Shown here: positions 10,435 through 21,100 of the stretch, piece after piece
Layout of the letters: each line of letters begins with the position of its first letter
Position numbering within the stretch: position 1 is the first letter of the stretch
Origin: Haemaphysalis longicornis
Lineage: Eukaryota > Arthropoda > Arachnida > Ixodida > Ixodidae
Reading direction: 5' to 3'
NCBI GenBank assembly: GCA_013339765.2
Contig: CM023454.1
Span: 44,649,177 to 44,713,176 of the forward strand
DNA length: 64,000 bases
Notes under the pieces: generated by a model
Told to the model about the DNA's origin: nothing
The model's database searches: none
Seen by the model: only the letters and a program-made list of their open reading frames with translations
Translations under genes and position numbers: made by a program

Positions 10435-11034
10435 ATGCACGAACGTTCACGTTTTTTATGCAAAGCATCTCTTCTCGAGGCTATGTCCGTCGGCCACCAA
10501 CTGTGCGATAACGCCGCTATCCTACTCTCCCTCTTCCGCGCCAGCTGTGCGATAGCGTGCGTGCTGCCCCCCTCTCCTCCTCTCCCCAGCAGCTGTGCGA
10601 GAGCGCGCGCGCTGCTCCATCTCTCCAGCTCACCGCGCGCCACTCCCTCGTTTGTTGATTGTATGACCAACAGAATGGACGCCAACAATTCCGTGAGCAA
10701 ACTGGCTGGCATACCTTCAACCAGCGCCAGCCAGCTCACTCCCAGAACCGAGAGCACCTCTGAAGATACGGCTGCGCAGAGGAGTGCTCGAGATGCAGAA
10801 CGCAAACGTCGACGCCAAACAGCGGATCCAGATTGCGTTCGGCAACGCGACGCCTCTTCGAAACGTCGATGTCGAGCAGCGGATGCCAAACTTCCAGAAA
10901 GTGAAGCCGCTTCCAAACGTAAGCTTCGAGCAGCGGATCCCACACTGCGAGAAAGCGATGTGGCATCGGCGAGCCAACGTTGCCAAGCGGATCCGGATGC
11001 CGTTCATCAACGCATGCTTTGCATCACCACATAG
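10435..11034 (+). CDS. Hypothetical protein with basic 19-residue repeats
   Basis: An uninterrupted frame of 199 codons. The first 75 residues are hydrophobic and Cys/Ala-rich and coincide with a GC-rich tandem repeat, so the better start may be the ATG at 10663 (MTNRMDANNSV). The last 75 residues are four tandem units of about 19 residues: DAERKRRRQTADPDCVRQR, then DASSKRRCRAADAKLPESE, then AASKRKLRAADPTLRESDV, then a weaker copy ending DPDAVHQRM. The consensus is K/R-R, a basic run, ADP, then RESD-like. Charged helical arrays of this kind occur in many tick proteins, often near helicase or Helitron genes, but the function is unknown. It may be a gene, an exon, or part of a transposon. No TATA box or splice sites could be assigned. 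Confidence 0.35.
   Translation: MHERSRFLCKASLLEAMSVGHQLCDNAAILLSLFRASCAIACVLPPSPPLPSSCARARALLHLSSSPRATPSFVDCMTNRMDANNSVSKLAGIPSTSASQLTPRTESTSEDTAAQRSARDAERKRRRQTADPDCVRQRDASSKRRCRAADAKLPESEAASKRKLRAADPTLRESDVASASQRCQADPDAVHQRMLCITT
10505..10660 (+). repeat. Three GC-rich tandem units of about 46 bp
   Basis: The phrase CTGTGCGATAGCG or a close variant (ctgtgcgataacg, ctgtgcgagagcg) recurs three times at about 10500, 10547 and 10595, each followed by a C/T-rich stretch. The array overlaps the N-terminal part of the 199-codon frame, which casts doubt on that part being coding. Confidence 0.6.
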
Positions 11035-12295
11035 TTATCTTCGGGAAGATGGTGTAATTTTTTCCAAGACACCTAGCCCACTTGAATGTAGAAGAGAAAC
11101 CTTGTGACCTTTGAATGCGTTATATTTTAAAAGGTAACCAAATAAAGCGGCAATTAAAGTGACGATAACAACCTAACAGATAAGGTACGAAACTTGTGAT
11201 GGTGTTTCTGTTGCTGTCGCTCAATTTCGCCTCGTCCGACGCGCCAGCTGCGAACGGAAGCGACGGAGATACCAAGCGGCATTGGAATTACTTTGTCGCT
11301 CGAAAATATCTTGACGTTGCTTAAGAAAATAATGAAACGAAAGCATCATTTATAGATAGAGTTTAATGAAGCGAGCCTAATACATTCACAACACTTATAC
11401 TACACACACGTTTTGCTTCAACGCATGCTCAACATCGTGAACCACCAGTGGAAGTGCGGGCGCTTGTACAGAAAACACAAAGCCGGAAAAAGGATAGCTA
11501 GAACTCACGTCACACAAGTGGAAGCACGTGTCTGTGACCACCTAATTCTTTGAAAGAACGAACAACGCTAAGGAGCACTCACGAGCGACAGTTGTTATAA
11601 ACGACAGCTGAAGTTTTGGCAAGGAACGAGCGCGAGCTATCCCGTACCGCACAAGGAAAAATGAACTAGACACTTACGGTTTCAGTGGCGGCCACAGCCG
11701 GTAGAAGAGGGTATTCCACAAGTCAGGTATACTTCAAACACACCCTCCGCACCAAAACGCACCTCACAGCATCCACAGGAGTACTACCGCGGGTTTAATT
11801 CCAAGAAACTTCTGAGAAAAGTAGAGCAGACGTCGCAACCACGCGTCCGCCCGTCAGCCCCGCCGCGGAGAAAAAGAACGTGGAAAAGCACAATGCTCAA
11901 GTAGTCCGATGGCCACCGTTGCGTTAGAACACACAAATTACCCATTCCAACTGAACGAGTAACACTCTCTCCTACGCTCCTTTGAATAGGCTGCCCTTTA
12001 GTTTAAGTATCTTTGTTTCGTGGCACGGTTCAGTGGATCTTTGGGTAGTGACTTTTTGCTGCGTTGTCGCCTGTTCACCGCGCTCTAACCGTCGTCATCC
12101 GTCGTGTTGTGTACACACAACGAGTACAGCAAGCGCCTGGTCAACGCGCCGTTTTATCCGTCACTTGTAGCCCGACATTTCATGGGCTTTCCTTATGACG
12201 TTACGTCCGTCTGCCCTTTACCGATGAGTGGCCGATAAATTGGAAGCCAATGGGGACTCATGGGGTTTTCAATAATTGGCAAACGGCCGCTTGTT
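11035..12295. other. No gene recognised
   Basis: No family was recognised in six frames and no shared repeat was seen. A short leucine/cysteine-rich frame at 11982-12170 is unconvincing. The block ends where homology to the family M LTR begins. Confidence 0.5.
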
Positions 12296-13146
12296 TGGAG
12301 TGGAAAGCTCAGCGAATGTTACAACTCGGCCAAGGCTACCCATTTCGAAAAGCGTTTAAGAGGATGACTCTTGTTGAACGACTGAAGGTAGGAAAAGGTA
12401 GGGAACATTCGAAGCAAGTTGGTCCAAGCACAGTGCTGGTCCAATTCGGTCCAAGCACGCCAGGGGGCACGGAGGCACATGCGGACACGTTGTCGTAGGC
12501 AGCCGACAATGAACAAAGATAGTAATTTGCGTGCTCTTGCACCAACAACGAGCCCGCGGAGTGCCTGGGGCTTCCAGGAGGAGACGACGATGCGAACGGG
12601 CTTCGGTCGCCGATTGCCGCTTTGATGCCGAGCATGTAGCGAAAACGAGCTCAAGGCAGATACCTGGCGGTGGATTCATCTTGTCAGGCGGCCCAACAAG
12701 ATATGAAAGGGTGCAGTAAACCAGCGCCAGAAGCTCAGTACTATCAGGAGCCGCCTGGCGCCCAAGGTTAGAAAGCCAGAATGTGGAATTTGCTAGCACC
12801 AGATAAAAGGAAACCAAAACTAAGACGGAAAAGCTTGCGGCGAAATGCCTGCACACACAGACACACGCAATGGGAGGAAGAAAAAAAACAGTAGGAGTAG
12901 GCGTAATGTAGTCAGAATTTTCGTGGTGTTTGCCTTTCTTGTGCCGCACTGTGAAATCAAATTATTGGATTGCGAGACTCCACCTCATCAAGCGGGCATT
13001 TTTGTTTTAAATTTAGTTCAACCACACCAAAGGCGAGTGTTTGGTTTCGAAAACAAAAGGAAGACGGTTTCAGATAGCACGCGAGCTTTTCCAGGGCCCA
13101 CACGAGGCAGGCGCATTCTTTTTTTGTAGTGCTGTATGCGTGCTCA
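12296..13146 (+). mobile_element. 5' LTR of family M element (truncated at its left end)
   Basis: From AAGCTCAGCGAATGTTACAA (12307) to about 13146 this block is homologous to 17141-18008, the complete LTR at the other end of the element. The first roughly 215 bases of the LTR are missing here: sequence left of 12296 no longer matches. The long minus-strand frames over this LTR (for example 12356-12949) are shadows. The two LTRs differ by many substitutions and small indels, so the insertion is old. Confidence 0.7.
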
Positions 13147-13199
13147 CGAGATGTGAGCTTTTATAACAGGGTGTTCCTCGCCTTTTTTTGTTCACTTGA

Positions 13200-13690
13200 C
13201 TTGCAACGACACCCGTTTAACAAACACTGGTGTCATACTACGAAAAGGAGGGAGTAATCTGGTGCCTCAAGAACCGCTTCACCGATAATATTTTGAATGT
13301 CGGCAAAAGCTGCCTTTCGAGCCGTATCCCAACAAACTATAGTTGGCTGAGTCCTGGAGAAAGCGTCTGTGAGGGGACTAGCGGTGTTTGCGAAGTTAGG
13401 AATCTAGCTTCTGTAGTAGTAAGTCAAACCCAAAAATAGACGCAAGTCAGTTTTTGTTTTCTGCATATTAACGGTGGTGATGGCCTCAACTTTTACTTCG
13501 GAAGAACATCGCTTGCATTGGCCAACAACGTGCCTCATGTAGTGAACATGGGTGTTTGCCAGACGACATTTATTCATTTTCAAGACAAGCCTGCTTTTGG
13601 GCTCGTTTATTCCTAAATTACTAGCCCAGCTACTGCTGTGAACCAGACCCAGCAGCTCAACGCGATAATTTTGGTGTACTACAAGCTGCT
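13200..13690 (-). pseudogene. Gypsy polymerase fragment nested in the leader of family M
   Basis: Stops hide this piece from simple ORF finding. Minus-strand reading from about 13590 gives HVHYMRHVVGQCKRCSSEVK and VEAITT, then TDLRLFLGLTYYYRS, then IPNFANTASPLTDAFS, then APDYSLLFVV just before a stop. This is the RT connection region running into RNase H of a Gypsy-type pol (FLGL.YYR, PNFA..A.PLT and APD.S.PF motifs). It lies between the 5' LTR and gag of a plus-strand element, in the opposite orientation, so it is a separate nested fragment. Confidence 0.65.
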
Positions 13691-13799
13691 GAAACCATCG
13701 GCCTTATTTGTTCGTGTACTTTTTATACAAAAGGTCGTCATTGACAGTGAACGATACTGTTCCTTTCTGTTTCCGCCTTGATTTTTTCCAGCACGTCCG

Positions 13800-14960
13800 C
13801 AGTGACTCGTCGTTTGCCCGCTCTATCTTGCGCAGGCGAACAATGTGCGTTGGCGACAGCCCTGGCGTCCCGCTTGGTGAGAGCACGGGCTTGTTGCGAC
13901 TGCATTGGAAGCATTACGACATTTACTTGGTAGCTTGAGAATTTTTTACTTTGCTTGATTTAAGGTAGTACGTTACGACTGTCACACTTTTTATCTGCAG
14001 GCACGATTCTCACGACGCTAACAAAAGCGAACCTTGTGTTGCTCGTTGAAGAGTTAGGCATTGCAGTGCAGAAGACCATGAGTAGGCCTGAAATTATTGA
14101 GGCAATATCCAAAAGCGTAGCGAAGACAACGAAATAAAGTAATGTAGGAAGGCAGCTCCACCTGCAATGGAAAGAGCGAGAGGTAGAACTGAAGTTAAGA
14201 GTGATGCAACTGCAAGAACTTTTAATCGCAATCATAGCTTCGACAAGCAGCGGATACATGCAACCTTTTAAAGCTGGCAGTGACGTCATTTTTCTATCTC
14301 GTCCACTTCGAGAGATAATGTAGTAGGGCAGGGCTTGGCAAAGAGACCTGGTCGCAACGCCTCTGGACATTGCTGCCCCAACAGGCGGCCGAGAAAATCG
14401 CGAGAATGAAAGATGAAGAAGGCCGTGACTACGACGAAGTGAATATAGAGCCAAAAAAAGGTACAGCTTTTCTACAGTAGCCCTGAGGATGAAGTGTCGT
14501 AACACAAGGCGTAGTCAAGGGGACTAGTACTCCGAGTACGGCTACAATTTCATGACCTTGTTAGAAGAAAAGCTTTAAAAAGCGCCAACGCATACGAGAT
14601 AAAGCAACGTGTGATCGAACTGACTGCGCTAGAGAAATGTTAAACATCGATTCTGGAGCAAATGCACCTGTAGATTCAAGACAAGCCAAAGGTCGAAAAG
14701 TTGCAAATGGCAGCTAGTTTGGCTGAGGAGGACTGTTCCCTTAGCATAGAAATTTCGTATGAACTGCAGAAGGAACCGTCGGGAGCTTTGTAGATATTTA
14801 AGAAACGAGCGACAGAAAGAAGCCAAGGAAAACGCGACAATGTTCCCGCATAAGGCCAGATGGGCAACCCGAGTGAACCGAAGGGTTCCAAGTTTGAAGA
14901 AAAGAACGACCGTTGTCCTGTTGTAAATGTCACCAGCCACGCCACATCGCAGCAAGATTC
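13800..14960 (+). pseudogene. Family M gag, decayed (mag-like Gypsy)
   Basis: The leader at 13800-13985 is homologous to 8690-8850. Gag begins near 14003, where the usual ATG has become ACG, and reads ILTTLTKANLVLLVEELGI then QKTMSRPEIIEAISKSVAK. A coiled-coil-like stretch follows (WKERE, LKLRVMQLQELL at 14170-14225). Around 14345-14460 remains of a capsid domain are seen (QRLWTLLPQQAAEKIARMKD, then EGRDYDEVNIEPKK). Beyond 14,470 there are stops in every few codons. In an intact element gag would package the RNA and form the particle. Confidence 0.65.
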
Positions 14961-15034
14961 AGACAGCCGAACGTGTCTTCTTATTTGCTAACAGAGGGCA
15001 GCGAACTGCTATTGCCCTACACATATGAACTGAC

Positions 15035-15470
15035 GTTGAAGGGAATGAATTGCTAGGTTCTGCCAATTACAGGAGCAACATTTGATATTGTGCACCCGTC
15101 TGTTGTTCACCCCGAGGACATCACAGGATCATGTGTGTGTGCAAACGGAAGCTACTGTTACGGACAAGCTCCCTTGTAACATCCCGTACATTTTTTTTCT
15201 AACAATCTCTGAGGTACTTGCAAAATGAAGGAATGGAACTAAAAAGCGAACCCCATCATGGTGCACAATAAGTGCCACAACAGAGTGCACTGCCACCGCT
15301 ATTCATGCTGCCAAAATTCAGTGAAAGTGCTATGTTGCAAGCAGCCTCAACGGGCGAAACCAACCCAGCCATGCCAGTCGCTGAAAGCACTGATAACACC
15401 ATTTCCGTTGCTTCGACGTCCGGAGGCGAATCGGTAAGCCCAGTAAGTGAAAAGTTTTAGCTTCTGGACA
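15035..15470 (+). pseudogene. Family M protease region, decayed
   Basis: Near 15060 the frame reads LPITGATFDIVHPSVVHPED. In related elements the start of this motif is DTGA, the aspartic protease active site. Here the position before TGAT carries Ile, so the catalytic Asp is lost. The downstream frame 15272-15460 (rich in Ser, Thr and Glu) would be the linker towards reverse transcriptase. Assignment rests on recalled similarity and on its place between gag and integrase. Confidence 0.45.
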
Positions 15471-15699
15471 AGGTTTACAAAAGCTCGCTCAAGGTAGAGC
15501 AGACAAAGGACGAGTGAGTGCACACGTGCTTGGAACGATCAAGGACGAAAAAAAGTGTTAGTGCCCTTCACTGTCAGTGACGGCGTTTTGCCAGAAAATT
15601 CAAGAACAAAATAGGACTATGTTTTGAGCAGCTTGTAGTCACCCAAAAGTATGCTGTTGTGCTGCTTGGTTGGTTACAGCGATAGCTCGGCTGGTAATT

Positions 15700-16395
15700 T
15701 TGGAGTAAACGACTACCACTGGCCGATGTGGTTCAAGGACTCCGAGAACTGGGTGCGTTCCGGCAGCGTTTACCATTGGGTGGGACGGCCAAACGAGCGG
15801 CTCAAGGCGTCTTTGGTCGAAGGAGCTTCGATTTGCGAACCTTTTCGCCGATTAGTAATCGCCATTTTAGGCCCTTTAACAGTAACAGTGGCAGGCAAAA
15901 GGTACTTGCTTACAATCATTTTCCCACGACAAAGTTTCCCAAAGCAATGGTGTTGCCAGAATTAGGCTACAGAGCAGTTACTGCACTACTCGGTGTATTT
16001 GGCAAAATGGGATCCCCCAGTGAAAACCAATGCTACCAAGGATATATTTTTACAAGCGCCCTAACAACGACATACCAGCAGACGTGCGGCATATCCATTC
16101 ACCCCAGATCTTTCTACCATCCACAAAGGAATTCCCTCAAACAACTTCATTCAATAATTAAGCGAATTCTTCTTGCGCTCTTCTTCGTGTAGGGCACGGG
16201 ATAGGATGAGGCTATTCCATGATGCTCTTTGCTCTGCGCTCCGTCACTCACGAAGCGACTTGATTGACGCCGGCGGAACTTGTTAACGGCCGAGCGATTC
16301 CTTCCCCTATAACGCTGTTGAAGAAAAATCGGAAAGACAAATTCGTGGACGAATCGTGGTTGAGTACGTGCTGACTTTATTGATGCGCTTATCCG
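15700..16395 (+). pseudogene. Family M integrase core, decayed
   Basis: The 155-codon frame at 15728-16192 and its neighbours carry the core integrase fold: ILGPLTVTVAGKRYLLTIIF in one frame, then GKMGSPSENQCYQGYIFTSA and TTTYQQTCGISIHPRSFYHP in another. The second catalytic site, normally CDQGT, reads CYQGY, and the Glu of the third site is replaced (NSLKQLHSIIKRI where V-E is usual). Stops follow. The continuation at 16200-16390 reads LFALRSVTHEA-like and TPAELV-like remnants. No reverse transcriptase or RNase H was found between protease and integrase, so at least 1.5 kb of pol appears to be deleted near 15.5-15.65 kb. Confidence 0.6.
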
Positions 16396-16745
16396 AACCC
16401 CAGGAATAGGTGCACATCATTCTTTATTTACACAGTACCCGCAGCGCCTGAGGCAATACAGTGGGGGGGGGGGGGTAGTACAACTTAGATGAGAAAAATA
16501 TAGGTAAGGCAACATCAAAAAGTCAAGAAGAAGACCACGCAAATTGCGCTCACGTACATGCACAAGTAATTGTACAACGCTACTACCACATATATAAATA
16601 AGGCATCATTGTTATATACACTGACAAGATGGCAAGCTAGGCAGTAATTTTACAACGCTACTACAACATAGTAAAGAAGGCATCATTGTTACGTACACTG
16701 GTAACATGGAGAGGTAGGCGGTTCCAATCACTAACGGTCTGAGGC
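16396..16745. repeat. Insertion into family M integrase, with poly-G and a tandem unit
   Basis: The integrase reading breaks off near 16395 and resumes at 16746, so this 350-bp block is foreign to the gene. It holds a run of 13 G (16463-16475) and two adjacent units of about 80 bases: both contain TACAACGCTACTAC followed by AGGCATCATTGTTA and a ACACTG..AA.ATGG stretch (about 16570-16643 and 16650-16722). The element type was not recognised. Confidence 0.5.
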
Positions 16746-16900
16746 TCAATGACTGAAGCTCAAGAATATGACTGAAGCTCAAGAAAGCGCAAACGTGTCC
16801 TACGACAGATCCGCACGTGTACGATCCTTCAAACAAGGCGACAAAGTGCTCATTCTCAAGTGGTCAAAGGCAGCGTCTAAGGCAAATAAATAGGCCAAAA
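16746..16900 (+). pseudogene. Family M integrase C-terminus
   Basis: A frame reads MTEAQESANVSYDRSARVRS, then FKQGDKVLILKWSKAASKAN and a stop. This is the typical C-terminal stretch of Gypsy integrase (YDR.AR.R.F..GDKVL.L). It confirms that 16396-16745 interrupts one gene. A purine-rich stretch AAAAGAAAGAGGG at 16896-16908 lies shortly before the 3' LTR and may be the polypurine tract, though 16 bases separate it from the LTR start. Confidence 0.65.
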
Positions 16901-16925
16901 GAAAGAGGGTGTCCAACTCAGTGAA

Positions 16926-18008
16926 TGTTACACAGTTATGAATTCGGTGGCTGGAGGACCGACGGCTACCGAGAAAGAAACGACGTGCGCAGTGCCACGA
17001 AGAAAATCTCTTTTACTCACTTCGCGACACGCTTTTTGTGAGCTGTGCAACCAATCAGAGGTTGGCCAAAAATAAAAGGAGCCGAGCTGATATCGCGGCA
17101 AGGAGGCAGCTTACCGGTAAGCCTAATGAAAGAGTGTGGCAAGCTCAGCGAATGTTACAACTCGGCCAAAGCTACCCATTTCGGAAGTCGTTCAAAAGGA
17201 TGGCTCTTGGTGAACGACTCAAAGTAGGAAAAGGAAGCGAACATTCGAAGCAAGTTGGTTCAAGCACAGTGCTGATCGCACGTTTAGCAATGTCACATTG
17301 TCCTTGTGCTTGGCATGGCTGAAGACGCCGGGTTCGTGGGCGGCACATGCGGACACGTTATGTTTGGCACCCACCCAATGGACGAAGATGGTGGCACTCT
17401 GCGTCCACAGGCCCCAACAACAATACCGCGGAGTGCCTGGTGCTCCCAGAATTACACGAGGATAGCAGCGGTCTTTGGTCTCCGATTGCCGCGTGGATAC
17501 CGATCATGTAGAGAGAGGGAGCTGGCACAGACATCTGACACAGGGTTGATCTCGTCAGGCGGCACGACCGGATCTGAAATGGCCTTGTGAACCAGCGACA
17601 GCAGCGCAATACCTACGTCAGGAGCAACGTTGCGCCCAAGCTTAGAAGCTTTACTGTTGAATTCAGCGGGAGCAGATAACAGGAAAAGAAAACTAAAATG
17701 GAAAACCTTACGCTGAAATGCATGCACATATGCACTGGGAGGGAAAAAAACACTAGGGAGTACAGCTGAAGCAGTCGGGATTTACATGGTGTTTGCCTTC
17801 CTTGAGCCGCACTGTGAAATCAAATTGTTCGAGTGCTAGACTACACCTTATCAAGCCACCATTCTTTTGACATTTGGTTCAACCACACCAAAGAAGAGAA
17901 ATTCGTTTCGAAAACGAAGGAAGACCCTTTGAGATAATACGAGAGCTTTTGCTAGGCCTATACCAAATAGGCACATTCTTTTTCATTTGTGTTATATTGG
18001 GCGTAACA
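16926..18008 (+). mobile_element. 3' LTR of family M element
   Basis: A 1,083-bp block that starts TGTTACACAG and ends GCGTAACA, so its ends form the inverted pair TGTTAC/GTAACA, as expected for an LTR. The inner part is homologous to the 5' LTR (12296-13146), and the first 200 bases to the deleted copy at 8945-9130. ORFs over it are LTR shadows. Confidence 0.75.
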
Positions 18009-18128
18009 CTGTGCTAAAAATAGAAATTTTCGGGTGGAATTCTTTCAATATGCTTATGCTAAAATGTGAATGACTGAAAGTGAGTACCACCGCACTTTTT
18101 TCATTGTAGGGTTTGTTCGCCCAAATCA

Positions 18129-18162
18129 GATACCAGGTATAAAACTGGAAAAGCCTGGTATC
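18129..18162. other. Perfect 9-bp hairpin
   Basis: GATACCAGG and CCTGGTATC are separated by 16 bases. It lies 120 bases past the family M LTR. No T-run follows, so it does not look like a terminator; the role is unknown. Confidence 0.5.
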
Positions 18163-21100
18163 CGTGTTCCTCACATTACCGCCGCGCATTGGTTTCGCCA
18201 TACTGTTGAAGAATCGCTCGTACTAATGCTTTATTTTTTTCTGAGTGTACAAAAGACGCCTTCAAACTGCGAACGCAACATTCCCCCAAGAGATTTGTAA
18301 GGCAAAGAATTTTACGCATGAGTGGGAAGCGATGATATGCTATAATTATGGACAAAATGCCCACACGGCTAGACCACTGCAGCAAATCAACATCTCGTCA
18401 ACAGTAGGAGCAATGGGGTAGCTGGTGTGATCAAAACGAACAATATTTACGTCCAGGGGTGCTTCCATTCTTATTACATTTCTCCCGGTTGTACCACTGC
18501 GTTTTGACCTATCTTCGCTTCCTGTCATGTCCTCGTCGACATGCACGTTAATCCCTTAAAGATCGCGTGTACATCAACCGTTTTTGTTGAGACACGCTTC
18601 ACAAGAGTTTGAACTTCGAGTTGGTTGTAGCCAACTTCAGAAATAATCCAACGGGTGAAACAAAAGGTAGGGTAAGGAGACAAATCGCGAAAATATTTTA
18701 CTTAGCACTGCGTCCCGTCTGTGTCCTGCCGCTTTATACAAGTCCATTTATATTTCTACATTTCGATCCGGTTTTGCGCTCGCCCACCCCTACACTATTG
18801 CCCATCAGCGCAATGTCGGTATTCGTATAGGTAAATACATAAATAAAATAAGGTACACTTCACACTACGTAAGCAACAAAGTACAATGTTTATGCTTTTC
18901 ACAGATATACTGGCCAAACTAATGTAGTCTGAAAATTCATTCCTATTGTGGTTGAGATGCACAATACTCACAAGAGAAAGGCGGTGATCTATGATACAAC
19001 TCTCGGCGCATTGTCGACTGCGGAACCCTTACAAATAAATCGAGCTCATACAATACTTCACACGGCTGTACATTGTCTTCAAATTCACAGTTATAACAGA
19101 GGGCATTTGAATAGAAGTTCAAGACCCTCCTCAAGTTGGGTGTTTTCAACTAAACTGCATAGAACACGGTTGACAGTTGATATTCGCAGTTAATAAACCG
19201 TTAAATAAATTGGCTCATGTGCTCTGGATATTCCGGAATTGTCGGCAGTTTCCAATCCAACCCAAAGTTACTTGGTATAGGGGTAGCGAAACTCTACATA
19301 CATCCCATGCACCGAAATGGGGCCCTAGGAATGGTTCTCTGTTGAAAATTTTTCATGCAGGGATCTTTTTGGAGGTTCCATCTTGTTAAAAATGAACTAT
19401 ACAATGTGCATCCTCGACCAAAAACCTCGGCGAAACATGGTATAGGCAGCTTGCGTAAACTTGTTGTGGCGAAGGCGCCCAATGTGTTAAACCATACAAG
19501 TGCTTTTTATGCCTTCGAAACCCGAGTATTAAAAAATTGCAACTTTGTAGTCAGTCGTATCCGTCGCCCCGCGCACATTTTTGTCTGCAGCTCGTGTTCT
19601 GCCGTATTCTGGTGGTCAATACAAGAGGTAAGATGTGGCTTCGCCGGCTTTACGGAAGTCCGAAAGGTAGATTTAAAGTACTTGATCAGCTACTGGAATA
19701 GTTTTGGCATACATTGTCCCGTAGCGAGAGTGACATCTGCAAATGTTCTTCAGGTCAGACCTATGTTGTGCCCCAGTCCATGGACTAGCGGGAACTTCGG
19801 CTCTGCTCAAAGAGCTCTCGTTTGAACAGTGAAAAACCTAATGTTTCATATGTTGTTTCGAACAGAGCAATTCGAAGTGGACATTTGTTAAACTCCGCAT
19901 CAAAAAACGTCTACTACCTGCACCTTTACAACCTCGGACCCTGCGTATGATGACGCCACCGTGGCACCCGCTCGCACTATCCGGACCACTTGCTATATAT
20001 ATTCAAATGTTTCTAAAGATGCATAATTCTTCATGTTTGCAATTTCGTTTGTTATAAATTGTTTTTTAACTGTAGGTATAATGGTACGACTATTTCTGCG
20101 TATGCGCAACTGCCGCGACCGATTGGTGCTTCAGCGACCACTCCGGCAACACAAAGGACCCTACTTGAAGTACCAAATGTGTAGTTGTCGCATCGGTTGT
20201 AACTTGCACTACGAAAACTACCACAGTATCTGATCAAGTTGCCCAAAATTATCGTTTAAAGCTTTCGTAATGCTTTCAAAGCCAATTTCTGAGTCGTTTT
20301 TTGCCGCCGCAAGAGCTCAGATGATGCGAAGCAGACGACACAGCGCACGACATAACGCATCTTGTTGATCACAGGGTCGCATTTTTTGCTAGTCTTGGTT
20401 CGAATGCTTATAAACTACTTGAATGGTTAATACCTTCGGCTTCTTCGCACAACAAATTTAAGAAAGCATTGAAATAATATATTCTCCAGGTCGACGAAAG
20501 GCTAACCTTGTTGTTAGTTTATTTTAAAAAAAAAGGTGCTGCCACTGTACAAAAAACCCAAAGCAGCCGACCAATCGTAGGCCACCTTTTGGATGCATGT
20601 GGTTATGGGAAGGTTTGCAACTCCCATATAAAGTAAGTGTGGTTCAAACTGTAGTGTTAGTACACAATTTGTGAACTTTATATGTTTTGTATCTTAACAG
20701 TGGTTGTCAGGAATGCCCAACTTGGGTTAATATAGAAATAATGATGCAGACGCCGCTCATAGAAGGTGCAAAAAATCATTATCCGCCACGCAGCTTGAGC
20801 TGCAATTGAAACACGTTCATTATAAACCATTTTATTCACTCGCATAAAATAAAAAGACGTTTTAGTTACCTACACCTTTTATTGATGATCCCTACAGGCA
20901 AAACATTTACAAACTGTGCGAAATTTAAACAATGGAATCAAAAGCCTCTGCTAGTACGTATGTTACCTCAAACAATAAAAATGCATCAGTTAAATTCAAA
21001 CAAAAACGCTTTAATTAAGGCCTTACTTTAAAAAAACAATGCTAGGCTTGGTCATTTTCTCATCTCAGCAGCTTATTAGGACTCGCGAACGATTCTGACT

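Noticed and set aside
10353..10943. 196-codon minus-strand ORF
   Set aside because: Antisense shadow of the plus-strand repeat-protein ORF; its Ala/Ser/Arg bias follows from the complementary repeats.
12356..12949. 197-codon minus-strand ORF
   Set aside because: It lies wholly within the family M LTR, and the homologous LTR at 17.1-18.0 kb does not keep the frame open.
13960..14505. 181-codon minus-strand ORF
   Set aside because: Antisense shadow of the family M gag, whose plus reading shows recognisable gag motifs.
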